This document shows positions 1 to 7,811 of a DNA stretch of 64,000 nucleotides, piece after piece. Made by a program: the position numbers and the translations under genes. Numbering within the stretch: position 1 is the first letter of the stretch; each line of letters opens with the position of its first letter. This DNA is from Micromonospora carbonacea. Its GTDB lineage: Bacteria; Actinomycetota; Actinomycetes; Mycobacteriales; Micromonosporaceae. Location: the NCBI RefSeq assembly GCF_014205165.1, contig NZ_JACHMZ010000001.1, positions 1,021,001 to 1,085,000 of the forward strand, given 5' to 3'. A model generated the notes under the pieces. That model saw only the letters and a program-made list of their open reading frames with translations. It made no database searches and had not been told where the DNA came from.

Positions 1-684
1 GGGCAGCACGCCGGCCGGGGTGCGGATCTCCGGCGGGGAGACCGTGATCTCGCCGATCTGCACCGCCACGCCGGAGGACGCCCCGTACTGCGGGGCCCCG
101 AGCGGCGCCGCCAGCGCCGGCGGGTACGGCCCGGCCGGCGGCGCGGAGAACGCCCCGGTTCCCGGCGGCGCGGAGTACGGCCCGGCGGCGGGCGGGGCCG
201 AGTACGGTCCCGTGACGGGCGGGGCCGAATACGGTCCGGCGGCCGGTGGAGCCGAATACGGTCCGGCGGCCGGCGGGGCCGAGTACGGTCCGGCGGCCGG
301 CGGGGCCGAGTACGGTCCGGCGGCGGGCGGCGCGGAGAACGGTCCGGCGGCCGGTGCCGGGTGCGGCGCGACGGCCGGCGGCACCGGGAACGGCGCGGTG
401 GCCGGCGGCGGGGCGAACGGGTCGGCCGTGGCCGGGAACCCCGCCGGCGGGGTCGAGTACGTCGTCGAGCGCGGCGTGACCGCCCACGGGTCGGTCGACG
501 GATGCGTCGCCGTCACCGGGTCCGGGAAGGCCGGCCCCGAGGCGGGCGGCTCCGGGAAGGCCGGCGGTGCCGGGAAGGCGGACGGCTCCGGGAAGGCGGG
601 CCCTGAGGCGGGCGGCCCCGGAGCGGGCGGGCCCGAGGAGGGCGGCTCCGGCGGGTGTGGTGGCGGCGTGGGATCAGGGGTCAC
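1..684 (-). CDS. Pro-rich protein with IGEI-type C-terminal domain (partial, runs off left edge)
   Basis: This minus-strand frame is open from an in-frame TAG at 723-721 to the window edge, so the C-terminus is missing. The first possible start is GTG at 684, behind a run of G at 690-695. The N-terminal ~200 residues are almost entirely Pro/Ala/Ser and contain about eight copies of a 9-residue repeat, PPAAGPYSA. The last 20 visible residues, QIGEITVSPPEIRTPAGVLP, look like the start of a folded domain. They resemble the N-terminus of short actinobacterial membrane proteins whose domain begins IGDI.V; that comparison is from memory. Third codon positions are G/C-rich in this frame, but also in the opposite frame (20-925), so strand choice rests on the conserved-looking C-terminal segment. 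Function unknown. Confidence 0.65.
   Translation of the reverse strand, partial: MTPDPTPPPHPPEPPSSGPPAPGPPASGPAFPEPSAFPAPPAFPEPPASGPAFPDPVTATHPSTDPWAVTPRSTTYSTPPAGFPATADPFAPPPATAPFPVPPAVAPHPAPAAGPFSAPPAAGPYSAPPAAGPYSAPPAAGPYSAPPAAGPYSAPPVTGPYSAPPAAGPYSAPPGTGAFSAPPAGPYPPALAAPLGAPQYGASSGVAVQIGEITVSPPEIRTPAGVLP
139..354 (-). repeat. 27-bp tandem repeat coding PPAAGPYSA
   Basis: About eight tandem units of 27 bp encode PPAAGPYSA with variants such as PPVTGPYSA and PPGTGAFSA. The period is an exact multiple of three, so copy-number change would keep the frame of the Pro-rich protein. The outer units are the most divergent. Confidence 0.85.
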
Positions 685-803
685 CGCGACCCCCCACGGT
701 TCTCGATCACCCGGCGGACACTACAACTTCCCGCCGTGCCCCGGCGACCCGTCGAGTGTCCGGTTTCCGCAGCGAGCCGGAGCGGGGGAGGGCCCGGCTG
801 CGG

Positions 804-1625
804 TCAGGCGGGGGCGCTCGGGGAGGGCTCGGCGGCCCGGTCGAGCGGCTTGCCCGGCCCGTCCAGCCCGGCCGCCCGGCGGGCCTCCCGCCGCGCCACC
901 CAGCCGTAGCCGAAGAGCGTCATGACGGCGAAGATCCACCACTGCACGACGTAACCGAAGTTCTGCCAGTTGTTGGTGTGCCCGATCGGCACCGCCTGGA
1001 AGACCGGGTCGGCGGCCGGCGTCTGCTCGTCGAGCAGCACGTATGCGCCGTAGACCGGGTACGGCAGCTCCCGGGCCAGCCGGGGGACGGCGATCCGCCG
1101 GGTCTCCAGCCGGCCGTCGCGCCGGTCGACGGCCCCCGCGCCGCTCTCGCTCGGGTGCACCCGGCCCACCACGGTCACCTCGCCCTGCGGCACCGGCGGG
1201 AGCTGCGGCTGCGCCAGGGCCCCGCCCGGGGCGGGCGGCACCCAGCCCTGGTCGACGAGCACGGCCGTGCCGTCGGCGAGGAGCAGCGGGGTGACGACCT
1301 CGAAGCCGACCCGGTTGTCGACCGTGCGGCCCCGGACCAGGACGATGTTGGCCGTGTCGTACCGGCCGGTCACGGTGACCCGCGACCAGGTGGCCTCGTC
1401 GGCGGGGGCCGGGCCGGCCGTGCCGCCGCCCCCGGTGGGGGCCGGCACGGCGTCGCGCAGCGGCGCCGGCGTCATCCGGCTGCCGGCGTCGATCCGCTCG
1501 TTGATCGCGGTGCGGCCCCGGTAGCGGTCCAGCTGCCAGTTGCCGAGCAGCACCATCACGGCCGCGGCGACCAGGGTCAGCGCGAGGATGCCCAGCCAGC
1601 GTGGCGTCAGGAGGAACCGGTACAC
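804..1625 (-). CDS. SURF1 family cytochrome oxidase assembly protein
   Basis: 273 residues. An N-terminal membrane segment (about residues 9-28) is followed directly by the family motif GNWQLDRYRGRTAINERID. The central region is extracytoplasmic, with VTGRYD and VLVDQGWVP motifs. A second membrane segment near residues 225-245 (WWIFAVMTLFGYGWV) precedes a basic tail, giving the usual two-TM SURF1 topology. SURF1 proteins help insert haem a or assemble subunit I of aa3 oxidase at the membrane. The gene is monocistronic here; the next gene downstream on this strand is the Pro-rich protein, 119 bp away. The ATG at 1625 is the only start that includes the whole first membrane segment. Confidence 0.9.
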   Translation of the reverse strand: MYRFLLTPRWLGILALTLVAAAVMVLLGNWQLDRYRGRTAINERIDAGSRMTPAPLRDAVPAPTGGGGTAGPAPADEATWSRVTVTGRYDTANIVLVRGRTVDNRVGFEVVTPLLLADGTAVLVDQGWVPPAPGGALAQPQLPPVPQGEVTVVGRVHPSESGAGAVDRRDGRLETRRIAVPRLARELPYPVYGAYVLLDEQTPAADPVFQAVPIGHTNNWQNFGYVVQWWIFAVMTLFGYGWVARREARRAAGLDGPGKPLDRAAEPSPSAPA

Positions 1626-1822
1626 GGGTCGAGGCTACCCGCAGGACCGCAGCCGCCAGGCGGCCGGCCCGGGACCGCCGCCGGCACGCCGCGACCCCGG
1701 CGGCCCTGCGGCGCGACGCGGGCCGGTCGTGGCCGCCGGGTGTGCGTCCGGGCGGTATCGTCACGCGGGCGGATCGGGGGGCCGACCGCCGCCGCGTACC
1801 ACCCTCGCCGGAGGAGTCGCTG

Positions 1823-3214
1823 ATGACCGTCGTGCCGCGCCTCGTGCTCAGCGCGCCGTCCTCGGGCCACGGCACGAGCGCGGTGGCGCTCGGGCTGCTC
1901 GCCGCCTTCGCCGAGCGGGGCCTCGACGTCGCCGGGTTCAAGGTCGGGCCGGACCAGGTCGACGCCGGCTATCTGGGGCTCGCCGCCGGCCGTCCGGGGC
2001 GCACCCTCGACGCCCGGCTGGTCGGGCCCGACCGCGTCCCGGCCCTGTTCGGCCACGGTGCCGCCGGTGCCGGGCTCGCCGTGGTGCAGGGCACCATGGG
2101 GCTGTACGACTCGGTCGCCGGCCAGTCCGAGACGGAGTCCACGGCCGCCGTGGCGATCGCGCTGCGCAGCCCGGTGGTGCTGGTGGTCGACGTGGCGGCG
2201 ATGGGGCAGTCGGTGGCGGCCCTCGTGCACGGCTTCCGGGCGTACGACGATCAGCTCTGGCTGGGCGGGGTGATCCTCAACCGGGTGGCCTCGCCCCGGC
2301 ACGAGGCGATGCTGCGCGAGGCGCTCGACGACGTCGGCGTGCCGGTCTACGGAGCGGTGCGCCGCCACGAGCTGCCCCCGGTGCTGCCGCCCCGGCGGCA
2401 CGGCCTGGCCCCGGTGGTCGGCCGCGACGCCGACGCGCTGCGGGCGGTCCGCCGGCTCGGCGAGGCGGTGGCCGCCACGCTCGACCTGGACCGGCTGCTG
2501 ACGCTGGCCAGGTCGGCCCCGCCGGTGCCGGGCGAGCCCTGGTCGCCGGAGCCGGCCGAGCCGGCGGACCCGTCGGGGCCCGTGCCGGCCGGCGCGTCCC
2601 CGGTGATCGCGGTGGCCGGCGGGCCGGGCGGCGACTACGGCCCCGCCGAGACGACCGAGCTGCTGCGGGCGGCCGGCGCGGAGGTGGTCCGCTTCGATCC
2701 GCTGCGCGACGAGGCGCTGCCCGCCGGGGCGGCCGCGCTGGTCGTCGGCGGCGGCCTCCCCGAGTCGTACGCGGAGCAGCTCTCCGCCAACCGCCGGCTC
2801 TGCATCGCGGTGGCGGAGCTGGCCCGGACGGGGCGGCCGGTGCTCGCCGAGGGCGCCGGCGTGCTCTGGCTGGCCCGGGAGCTGGACGGGCTGCCGATGT
2901 GCGGCGTGCTCGACACGGTGGGCGTCAGCCGCGAGGGCGTGGTGGTCGGCTACCGGTCGGCGACCGCCCGCACCGACAGCGTGCTCGCCCCGGCCGGCGC
3001 GACGGTGGTCGGCTACAAGGAACACCGGGCGGTGCTCACCCCCCGCGCCGGCCAGTCCCCGGCGTGGAGCTGGGACGGCGGCGCGCCCGAGGGGTTCGTC
3101 TGGCAGGGCGTGCACGCCTCCCAGCTGATGGTGCACTGGGCCGGGCAGCCCGGGGTCGGTGCCCGGGTCGTCGCGGCGGCCCGGGCCGCCGCGGTGCTCG
3201 GGGCTCCCGCCTGA
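1823..3214 (+). CDS. CobB/CbiA-family protein (cobyrinate a,c-diamide synthase-like) lacking active-site residues
   Basis: 463 residues from ATG 1823, preceded by GAGGAG at 1811. The order is that of cobyrinic acid a,c-diamide synthase: an N-terminal ATPase domain (KVGPDQVDAGY at 40-50, TMGLYD at 91-96) and a C-terminal class I glutaminase-like domain (GGGLPESYAEQLSANRR near 309-325). Two hallmark sites are changed. The P-loop, normally SSGxGKTT, reads SSGHGTSA at 13-20, so the nucleotide-binding Lys is Thr18. The glutaminase motif, normally AEC(G/A)G, reads AEGAG at 342-346, so the nucleophilic Cys is Gly344. The frame is intact with normal codon bias. Its position beside cobC-cobT-cobA points to corrin metabolism, but activity as a synthase is doubtful. 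It may be a regulatory or scaffold paralogue. Confidence 0.85.
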   Translation: MTVVPRLVLSAPSSGHGTSAVALGLLAAFAERGLDVAGFKVGPDQVDAGYLGLAAGRPGRTLDARLVGPDRVPALFGHGAAGAGLAVVQGTMGLYDSVAGQSETESTAAVAIALRSPVVLVVDVAAMGQSVAALVHGFRAYDDQLWLGGVILNRVASPRHEAMLREALDDVGVPVYGAVRRHELPPVLPPRRHGLAPVVGRDADALRAVRRLGEAVAATLDLDRLLTLARSAPPVPGEPWSPEPAEPADPSGPVPAGASPVIAVAGGPGGDYGPAETTELLRAAGAEVVRFDPLRDEALPAGAAALVVGGGLPESYAEQLSANRRLCIAVAELARTGRPVLAEGAGVLWLARELDGLPMCGVLDTVGVSREGVVVGYRSATARTDSVLAPAGATVVGYKEHRAVLTPRAGQSPAWSWDGGAPEGFVWQGVHASQLMVHWAGQPGVGARVVAAARAAAVLGAPA

Positions 3215-3243
3215 TCGCCGCGGTGCTCGGGGCTCCCGCCTGA
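3188..3243 (+). repeat. 27-bp duplication of the 3' end and stop codon of the CobB-like gene
   Basis: The last nine codons including TGA (3188-3214) are repeated exactly at 3217-3243, two bases further on. The second copy is downstream of the stop and not translated. It is a short local duplication with no effect on the protein. Confidence 0.9.
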
Positions 3244-3248
3244 CCGCC

Positions 3249-3283
3249 GCCGCTCACCCGGGGACGGGCCCCTGGTGAGCGGC
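3249..3283. terminator. Hairpin between convergent genes
   Basis: GCCGCTCACC (3249-3258) pairs with GGTGAGCGGC (3274-3283), and GGGG/CCCC extends the stem inward. It lies between the CobB-like gene and the convergent penicillin-binding protein gene (stop at 3291), so it can serve both strands. There is no T tract, as is common in actinobacteria. Confidence 0.6.
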
Positions 3284-3290
3284 GTCGTCG

Positions 3291-5423
3291 TCAGCCGACG
3301 ATGGCGTCGGAGGGCGGGGTGAACTGGCGGGTGGGCTGGCCCTTCAAACCGTCGCGCAGGGTGTTCGCCACCGCCGCGATCGGGATCTGGGACTGCCCGT
3401 CGCCGACCGCGTTGAACGGGTTGTCCGGGTCCGCGATGAAGCTCGCCGCCGCCAGCTCCGGCGTGTAGCCGACGAACCAGGCCGACCGGGTGCTGTCGGT
3501 CGTACCCGTCTTGCCGGCCACCGGCCGCCCCACCGTGCCCCGCACGCTGTCGGCGGTCGACCAGCCGCCGCAGCTCCCCTTGGCCGGCGTGTCGCCGGTC
3601 GGGCAGCGGGCCGCGTCGGTGGCGGCGCGGGCCGCGTCGGCGCTGACCACCTGCCGGCAGCGCGGCTTGGCGACCTCCCGCTCGATCCCGCCGGCCGTCG
3701 TGTACGTGGCCGGGGTGCCGTCCCGCTTGCTGATGGACTGGACGGGCATCGCCTCGCAGTACCGCCCGTCGGCGGCGATCGCGGCGTAGGCGTTCGCCAT
3801 CTCCAGCGGGGTGGCGTCGGAGACGCCCAGGGTGAAAGCGCCCCACTTCCTGGCCTTGGCCGGCGACGCCTGCTCCCGGTCGACGTCGGTGCGCCAGCGC
3901 AGCCCGAGCTGCTCGGCGAGCCGCACGGCGGCGTCCGCCCCGACCCTCTCCTCCAGTTGGACGAAGTAGGTGTTCACCGACTTGCCGAACCCGGACCACA
4001 TGGTCTGCCGGCCCGTCATCGCGCCGCTGGCGTTGGACGGGGCCCACCCGTCGTACACCTCGGAGCGGTAGCGGTACGGCGAGTCGTACGCGGTGGACAG
4101 CGGCATCCCGGCGTTGAGCGCGGCCAGCATCGGGAACATCTTGAACGTCGACCCGGCCTGGTAACCGGGGAGGTCGCCGCCGCCGAGCAGGGGCGCCACG
4201 GTGTTCGGATAGTTCGCCTTCACCTTCGGTGACGCCTCCGGGTTGGAGCTGGGCCCGTTCTCGCTGACGTCCAGCGAGTAGTTGCGGTTCACCGCCATCG
4301 CCTTGATCCGCCCGGTGCCCGGTTCGGCGACGACGATGCCGTTGGCGAACGGGCTGCCGGTGTTCTCCTTGGCCCCGACGTTCTTCTCGGCCGCCGCCTG
4401 GATCTTCGGGTCGATGCTGAGCACGATGCGGTAGCCGCCGCGGCGCAGCTTGTCCATCCGTTCCAGCCGGTTCTCCCCGAACGCGGGCTGGGCGCTCCAC
4501 CAGTTCTTCAGGTAGTCGCAGGCGAAGCCCCAGGTCTGGTACGTCGCCGGCAGCGACGCGCAGTCGTTCGGCGGGTCGGTCAGCTTGAGCCGGATCGGCT
4601 CGGCCTTCGCCGCGGTGGCGGCGTCCGGGCTGAGGTAGCCGAGCTGCGCCATCCGGTCCAGCACGTAGTTGCGCCGGCCGGTGGCGTCCTTCTGGTCGGA
4701 GCTGGCCGGGTCGTACTCGGAGGGCGACTTGACCAGTCCGGCGAGGGTGGCCGCCTCGACCGGGCTGAGGGTGGCCGGCGTCTTGGAGAAGAAGATCTGC
4801 GCGGCGGCGTAGATGCCGTACGCCCGGTGGCCGAAGTACGCCGAGTTGAGGTAGCGCTCCAGGATCTGCTCCTTGGTCAGCTCCTTCTCGACGTCCAGCG
4901 CCATCCGCATCTCCTTGACCTTGCGCAGGCTGGTCTGCTGGGTGGCCTCCTGGACCTCCTTCGGGGTCTTGGCGCTGTCCCGCAGGGTCATCCGGACGAA
5001 CTGCATGGTCAGGGTCGACGCGCCCTGGGAGACCCCGCCGGACTGTGAGTTGGCCACGAAGGCGCGGGCGGCGCCCTTCGGGTCGACGCCCCGGTGCTGG
5101 TAGAAGCGGCTGTCCTCGGCGGCCACGATGGCCTGCTGGATGTTCGGGGACATGTCGGACAGCTTCGTGTAGCGGCGGTACTCCTCGTAGAACATCGTCA
5201 GCACGGTCCGGCCGTCCGGCGCGTACACGTAGGAGGTCTCGGCGGGCAGCGCGGTGCGCAGGATGTCGGCCTTCTGCTCCCCGGCGTGCGCGGTGGCCTT
5301 GGCGCCGAGGCCGGTGACGGCGGCCAGTGGGTAGAGCGCGCCGGCGATCACGATGCCGGCGATCAGCCCGGCGCGCAGGAGAGGGACGAGACGGCCAACG
5401 GAGGCAAGGGGTCGGTTGCTCAC
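3291..5423 (-). CDS. Class A penicillin-binding protein (glycosyltransferase/transpeptidase)
   Basis: 710 residues. It polymerises and cross-links peptidoglycan at the outer face of the membrane. An N-terminal TM segment spans about residues 13-36. The GT51 domain follows, with the catalytic motif EDSRFYQHRGVD at 103-114, QGASTLTMQ near 133-141 and the ERYLNSAYFG motif at 189-198. The transpeptidase domain shows STFK at 425-428 (acyl-enzyme Ser), SVN at 482-484 and KTGT at 638-641. All catalytic motifs are present and the length is normal for actinobacterial PBP1-type proteins. There is no PASTA domain. It stands alone between two cobalamin genes on the other strand; its upstream region is shared with the divergent cobC gene. 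Confidence 0.95.
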   Translation of the reverse strand: MSNRPLASVGRLVPLLRAGLIAGIVIAGALYPLAAVTGLGAKATAHAGEQKADILRTALPAETSYVYAPDGRTVLTMFYEEYRRYTKLSDMSPNIQQAIVAAEDSRFYQHRGVDPKGAARAFVANSQSGGVSQGASTLTMQFVRMTLRDSAKTPKEVQEATQQTSLRKVKEMRMALDVEKELTKEQILERYLNSAYFGHRAYGIYAAAQIFFSKTPATLSPVEAATLAGLVKSPSEYDPASSDQKDATGRRNYVLDRMAQLGYLSPDAATAAKAEPIRLKLTDPPNDCASLPATYQTWGFACDYLKNWWSAQPAFGENRLERMDKLRRGGYRIVLSIDPKIQAAAEKNVGAKENTGSPFANGIVVAEPGTGRIKAMAVNRNYSLDVSENGPSSNPEASPKVKANYPNTVAPLLGGGDLPGYQAGSTFKMFPMLAALNAGMPLSTAYDSPYRYRSEVYDGWAPSNASGAMTGRQTMWSGFGKSVNTYFVQLEERVGADAAVRLAEQLGLRWRTDVDREQASPAKARKWGAFTLGVSDATPLEMANAYAAIAADGRYCEAMPVQSISKRDGTPATYTTAGGIEREVAKPRCRQVVSADAARAATDAARCPTGDTPAKGSCGGWSTADSVRGTVGRPVAGKTGTTDSTRSAWFVGYTPELAAASFIADPDNPFNAVGDGQSQIPIAAVANTLRDGLKGQPTRQFTPPSDAIVG

Positions 5424-5544
5424 GGGGTCAAGTTATGACATTTCCGAATCGTCCGTGAGAACAATTCATAAACCGGCAGCGGGTGACGCGGCCCACGCCG
5501 GGATGCGCTGTCCCGCGCGGCGGCTTCCCGGCAGGATCGCGGAC

Positions 5545-6711
5545 ATGCGTGCTCACCTGGTGCCGCCACCACCCACCCGGGACGAGCCGGACGCCACCGT
5601 CGAGGCGGACCCCGGTCCCGCCCCCGGTCCCGACCCCGCCCCCGGTCCCGACCCCGCCTCCGTCACCGGTCCCGACCTCGGGCACCACGGGGACGCCGAG
5701 GTCGGCGACGGTCTGGTCGACCTCGCCGTCAACGTCCGCCGGGCCCCGATGCCGGACTGGCTGGCCGACCCGATCACCGCCGCCCTGGGCGAGTTGGCCG
5801 CGTACCCGGACGCCCGGCCCGCCCGCGCGGCCGTCGCGGCCCGGCACGGCCGCCCCCCGGAGGAGGCGCTGCTCACCGCCGGGGCCGCCGAGGGCTTCGT
5901 GCTGCTCGCCCGCGCCCTGACCGGCGCGCGCCGGCCGGTGGTCGTGCACCCCCAGTTCACCGAGCCGGAGGCCGCGCTGCGGGCCGCCGGGCACGACGTC
6001 GAGCGGGTGCTGCTCGACCCCGCCGACGGCTTCCGCCTCGACCCGGCCCGGGTGCCCGCCGACGCCGACCTCGTCATGGTCGGCAACCCCACCAACCCCA
6101 CCTCCGTGCTGCACCCGGCGGCCGACCTCGCCGCGCTGGCCCGCCCCGGCCGCGTCCTCGTCGTCGACGAGGCGTTCGCCGACACCACCGCCGCGCCCGG
6201 CGTCGCCGGCGAGCCCGAGTCCCTCGCCGCCCGGCGGGACCTGCCCGGCCTGGTCGTCGTGCGCAGCCTCACCAAGACCTGGGGGCTGGCCGGGCTGCGG
6301 ATCGGCTACCTGCTCGGCGAGGCCCCGCTGCTGGCCCGCCTCGCCGCCGCCCAGCCGCTGTGGGCGGTCTCCACCCCGGCGCTCGCCGCCGCCACCGCCT
6401 GCGCGTCCCCGGCCGCCGTCGCGGCCGAACGCGCGATCGCCGCCGAGCTGGCCGCCGACCGCGACCACCTGGTGACCCGCCTGTCGGCCCTGCCCGGGGT
6501 ACGCGTCGCGGGCCGCCCGGCGAGCGCGTTCGTGCTGATCCACCTGCCCGGCGCGGCCGACGTCCGGCTGCGCCTGCGCGGGCGCGGCTGGGCGGTACGT
6601 CGGGGCGACACGTTCCCCGGCCTCGGCGCAGACTGGCTGCGGGTGGCCGTGCGCGACCGGGCCACCACCGACGCCTTCGCCGGGGCGCTGGCGGAGATCC
6701 TGGAGGCATGA
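5545..6711 (+). CDS. cobC: CobC-like PLP aminotransferase (Rv2231c family)
   Basis: 388 residues from ATG 5545. It is a fold-type I PLP enzyme of the histidinol-phosphate aminotransferase/threonine-phosphate decarboxylase group, the one found in actinobacterial cobalamin clusters. The internal aldimine Lys is expected at residue 244 in SLTKTWGLAGLRIGY. Other conserved motifs are MVGNPTNPTS, VVDEAFAD and the C-terminal WLRVAVRD. After the first few residues there is a low-complexity stretch of PGPDPAP repeats (near 5612-5665) not typical of the family. The stop overlaps the cobT start (ATGA), so cobC-cobT-cobA form one operon. The likely role is in the aminopropanol arm or side-chain decoration of cobalamin; the exact reaction is not settled by sequence. 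Confidence 0.85.
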   Translation: MRAHLVPPPPTRDEPDATVEADPGPAPGPDPAPGPDPASVTGPDLGHHGDAEVGDGLVDLAVNVRRAPMPDWLADPITAALGELAAYPDARPARAAVAARHGRPPEEALLTAGAAEGFVLLARALTGARRPVVVHPQFTEPEAALRAAGHDVERVLLDPADGFRLDPARVPADADLVMVGNPTNPTSVLHPAADLAALARPGRVLVVDEAFADTTAAPGVAGEPESLAARRDLPGLVVVRSLTKTWGLAGLRIGYLLGEAPLLARLAAAQPLWAVSTPALAAATACASPAAVAAERAIAAELAADRDHLVTRLSALPGVRVAGRPASAFVLIHLPGAADVRLRLRGRGWAVRRGDTFPGLGADWLRVAVRDRATTDAFAGALAEILEA

Positions 6712-7811
6712 TGCTGCACACCACCATCGCGGCGATCCGGCCGCTCGACGAGCCGGCGATGGTCGCCGCCGGTGAGCTGCACGGCCGGCTCACCAAGCCG
6801 GCCGGCTCGCTCGGCGTCCTGGAGGAGCTCTCGGTGCGGCTCGCCGGCCTGGCCCGCGCCTGCCCGCCGCCGCTGCCCGAGCCGGCCGCCGTGGCGATCT
6901 TCGCCGGCGACCACGGCGTGCACGCCCAGGGGGTGACCCCCTGGCCGCAGGAGGTCACCGCCCAGATGATCGGCAACTTCCTCGCCGGCGGGGCGGTGGT
7001 CAACGCGTTCGCCCGGCAGGCCGGCGCCTCGGTCACCGTCGTCGACGTCGGCGTCGCCACCCCGCTGCCGCCGGCCGTCCCCGCCCAGGCGGACGGCCCG
7101 CCCGGCCGAGCCGGCGGCCCGACGCGGCCCCGCCTCGTGGCGGCGAACGTGCGCCCCGGCACCCGCGACCTCGCCGTCACCGCCGCCCTCACCCGCGACG
7201 AGGCGCTCGCCGCCGTGGAGACCGGCATCCGCATCGCCCGCGAGCTGATCGACGCCGGGGCGGGCATCCTGCTCACCGGGGACATGGGCATCGGCAACAC
7301 CACCCCGGCCGCCGCCCTGGTCGCCGCGTTCACCGGCGTCGACCCCGCCGAGGCGACCGGCCGGGGCACCGGCGTGGACGACCCCACGTACGCCCGCAAG
7401 ATCGGCGTGGTGCGGGCGGCGCTGGCCCGGCACGCCCCAGACCCGACGGACCCGCTGGGCGTCCTCGCCGCCGTCGGCGGCCTGGAGCACGCCGCCCTGG
7501 CCGGGCTGATCCTCGGCGCCGCCGCGCGCCGGGTGCCGGTGCTGCTCGACGGGGTGATCGCGGTCAGCGCCGCGCTCGCCGCCGTCGCGTTCGCCCCGGA
7601 CGCGGTCGGCGCGCTGGTCGCCGGGCACCGCTCGGCCGAGCCGGGGGCCACGGTGGGGCTGCGCCACCTCGGGCTCGACCCGCTCATCGACCTCGGGCTG
7701 CGCCTCGGCGAGGGCACCGGCGCGCTGCTGGCCCTGCCCGTGGTCACCGGGGCGGTCCGGGTGCTGCACGAGGTGGCCACGTTCGACTCGGCGGGGGTGG
7801 CCGAGAAGTGA
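6708..7811 (+). CDS. cobT: Nicotinate-nucleotide-dimethylbenzimidazole phosphoribosyltransferase
   Basis: 367 residues from ATG 6708 (6711 is equally possible), with GGAGG at 6702-6706. It makes alpha-ribazole phosphate from nicotinate mononucleotide and the lower-ligand base in nucleotide-loop assembly. Family motifs are KPAGSLG near the N-terminus, FAGDHGV, the TGDMGIGNTTPAAAL segment, GRGTGVDD and a C-terminal glycine-rich GEGTGALLAL close to the catalytic Glu. A Pro/Gly/Ala-rich insertion (about residues 125-143) separates the strand after VVDVGVA from the rest. It overlaps cobC by ATGA and cobA by GTGA, which suggests translational coupling. Confidence 0.95.
   Translation: MMLHTTIAAIRPLDEPAMVAAGELHGRLTKPAGSLGVLEELSVRLAGLARACPPPLPEPAAVAIFAGDHGVHAQGVTPWPQEVTAQMIGNFLAGGAVVNAFARQAGASVTVVDVGVATPLPPAVPAQADGPPGRAGGPTRPRLVAANVRPGTRDLAVTAALTRDEALAAVETGIRIARELIDAGAGILLTGDMGIGNTTPAAALVAAFTGVDPAEATGRGTGVDDPTYARKIGVVRAALARHAPDPTDPLGVLAAVGGLEHAALAGLILGAAARRVPVLLDGVIAVSAALAAVAFAPDAVGALVAGHRSAEPGATVGLRHLGLDPLIDLGLRLGEGTGALLALPVVTGAVRVLHEVATFDSAGVAEK

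Noticed and set aside
20..925. Plus-strand 301-codon ORF rich in GGAEYGPAA
   Set aside because: It is the complement of the Pro-rich minus-strand frame, which ends in a domain-like segment. The plus frame also runs into the SURF1 gene on the opposite strand.
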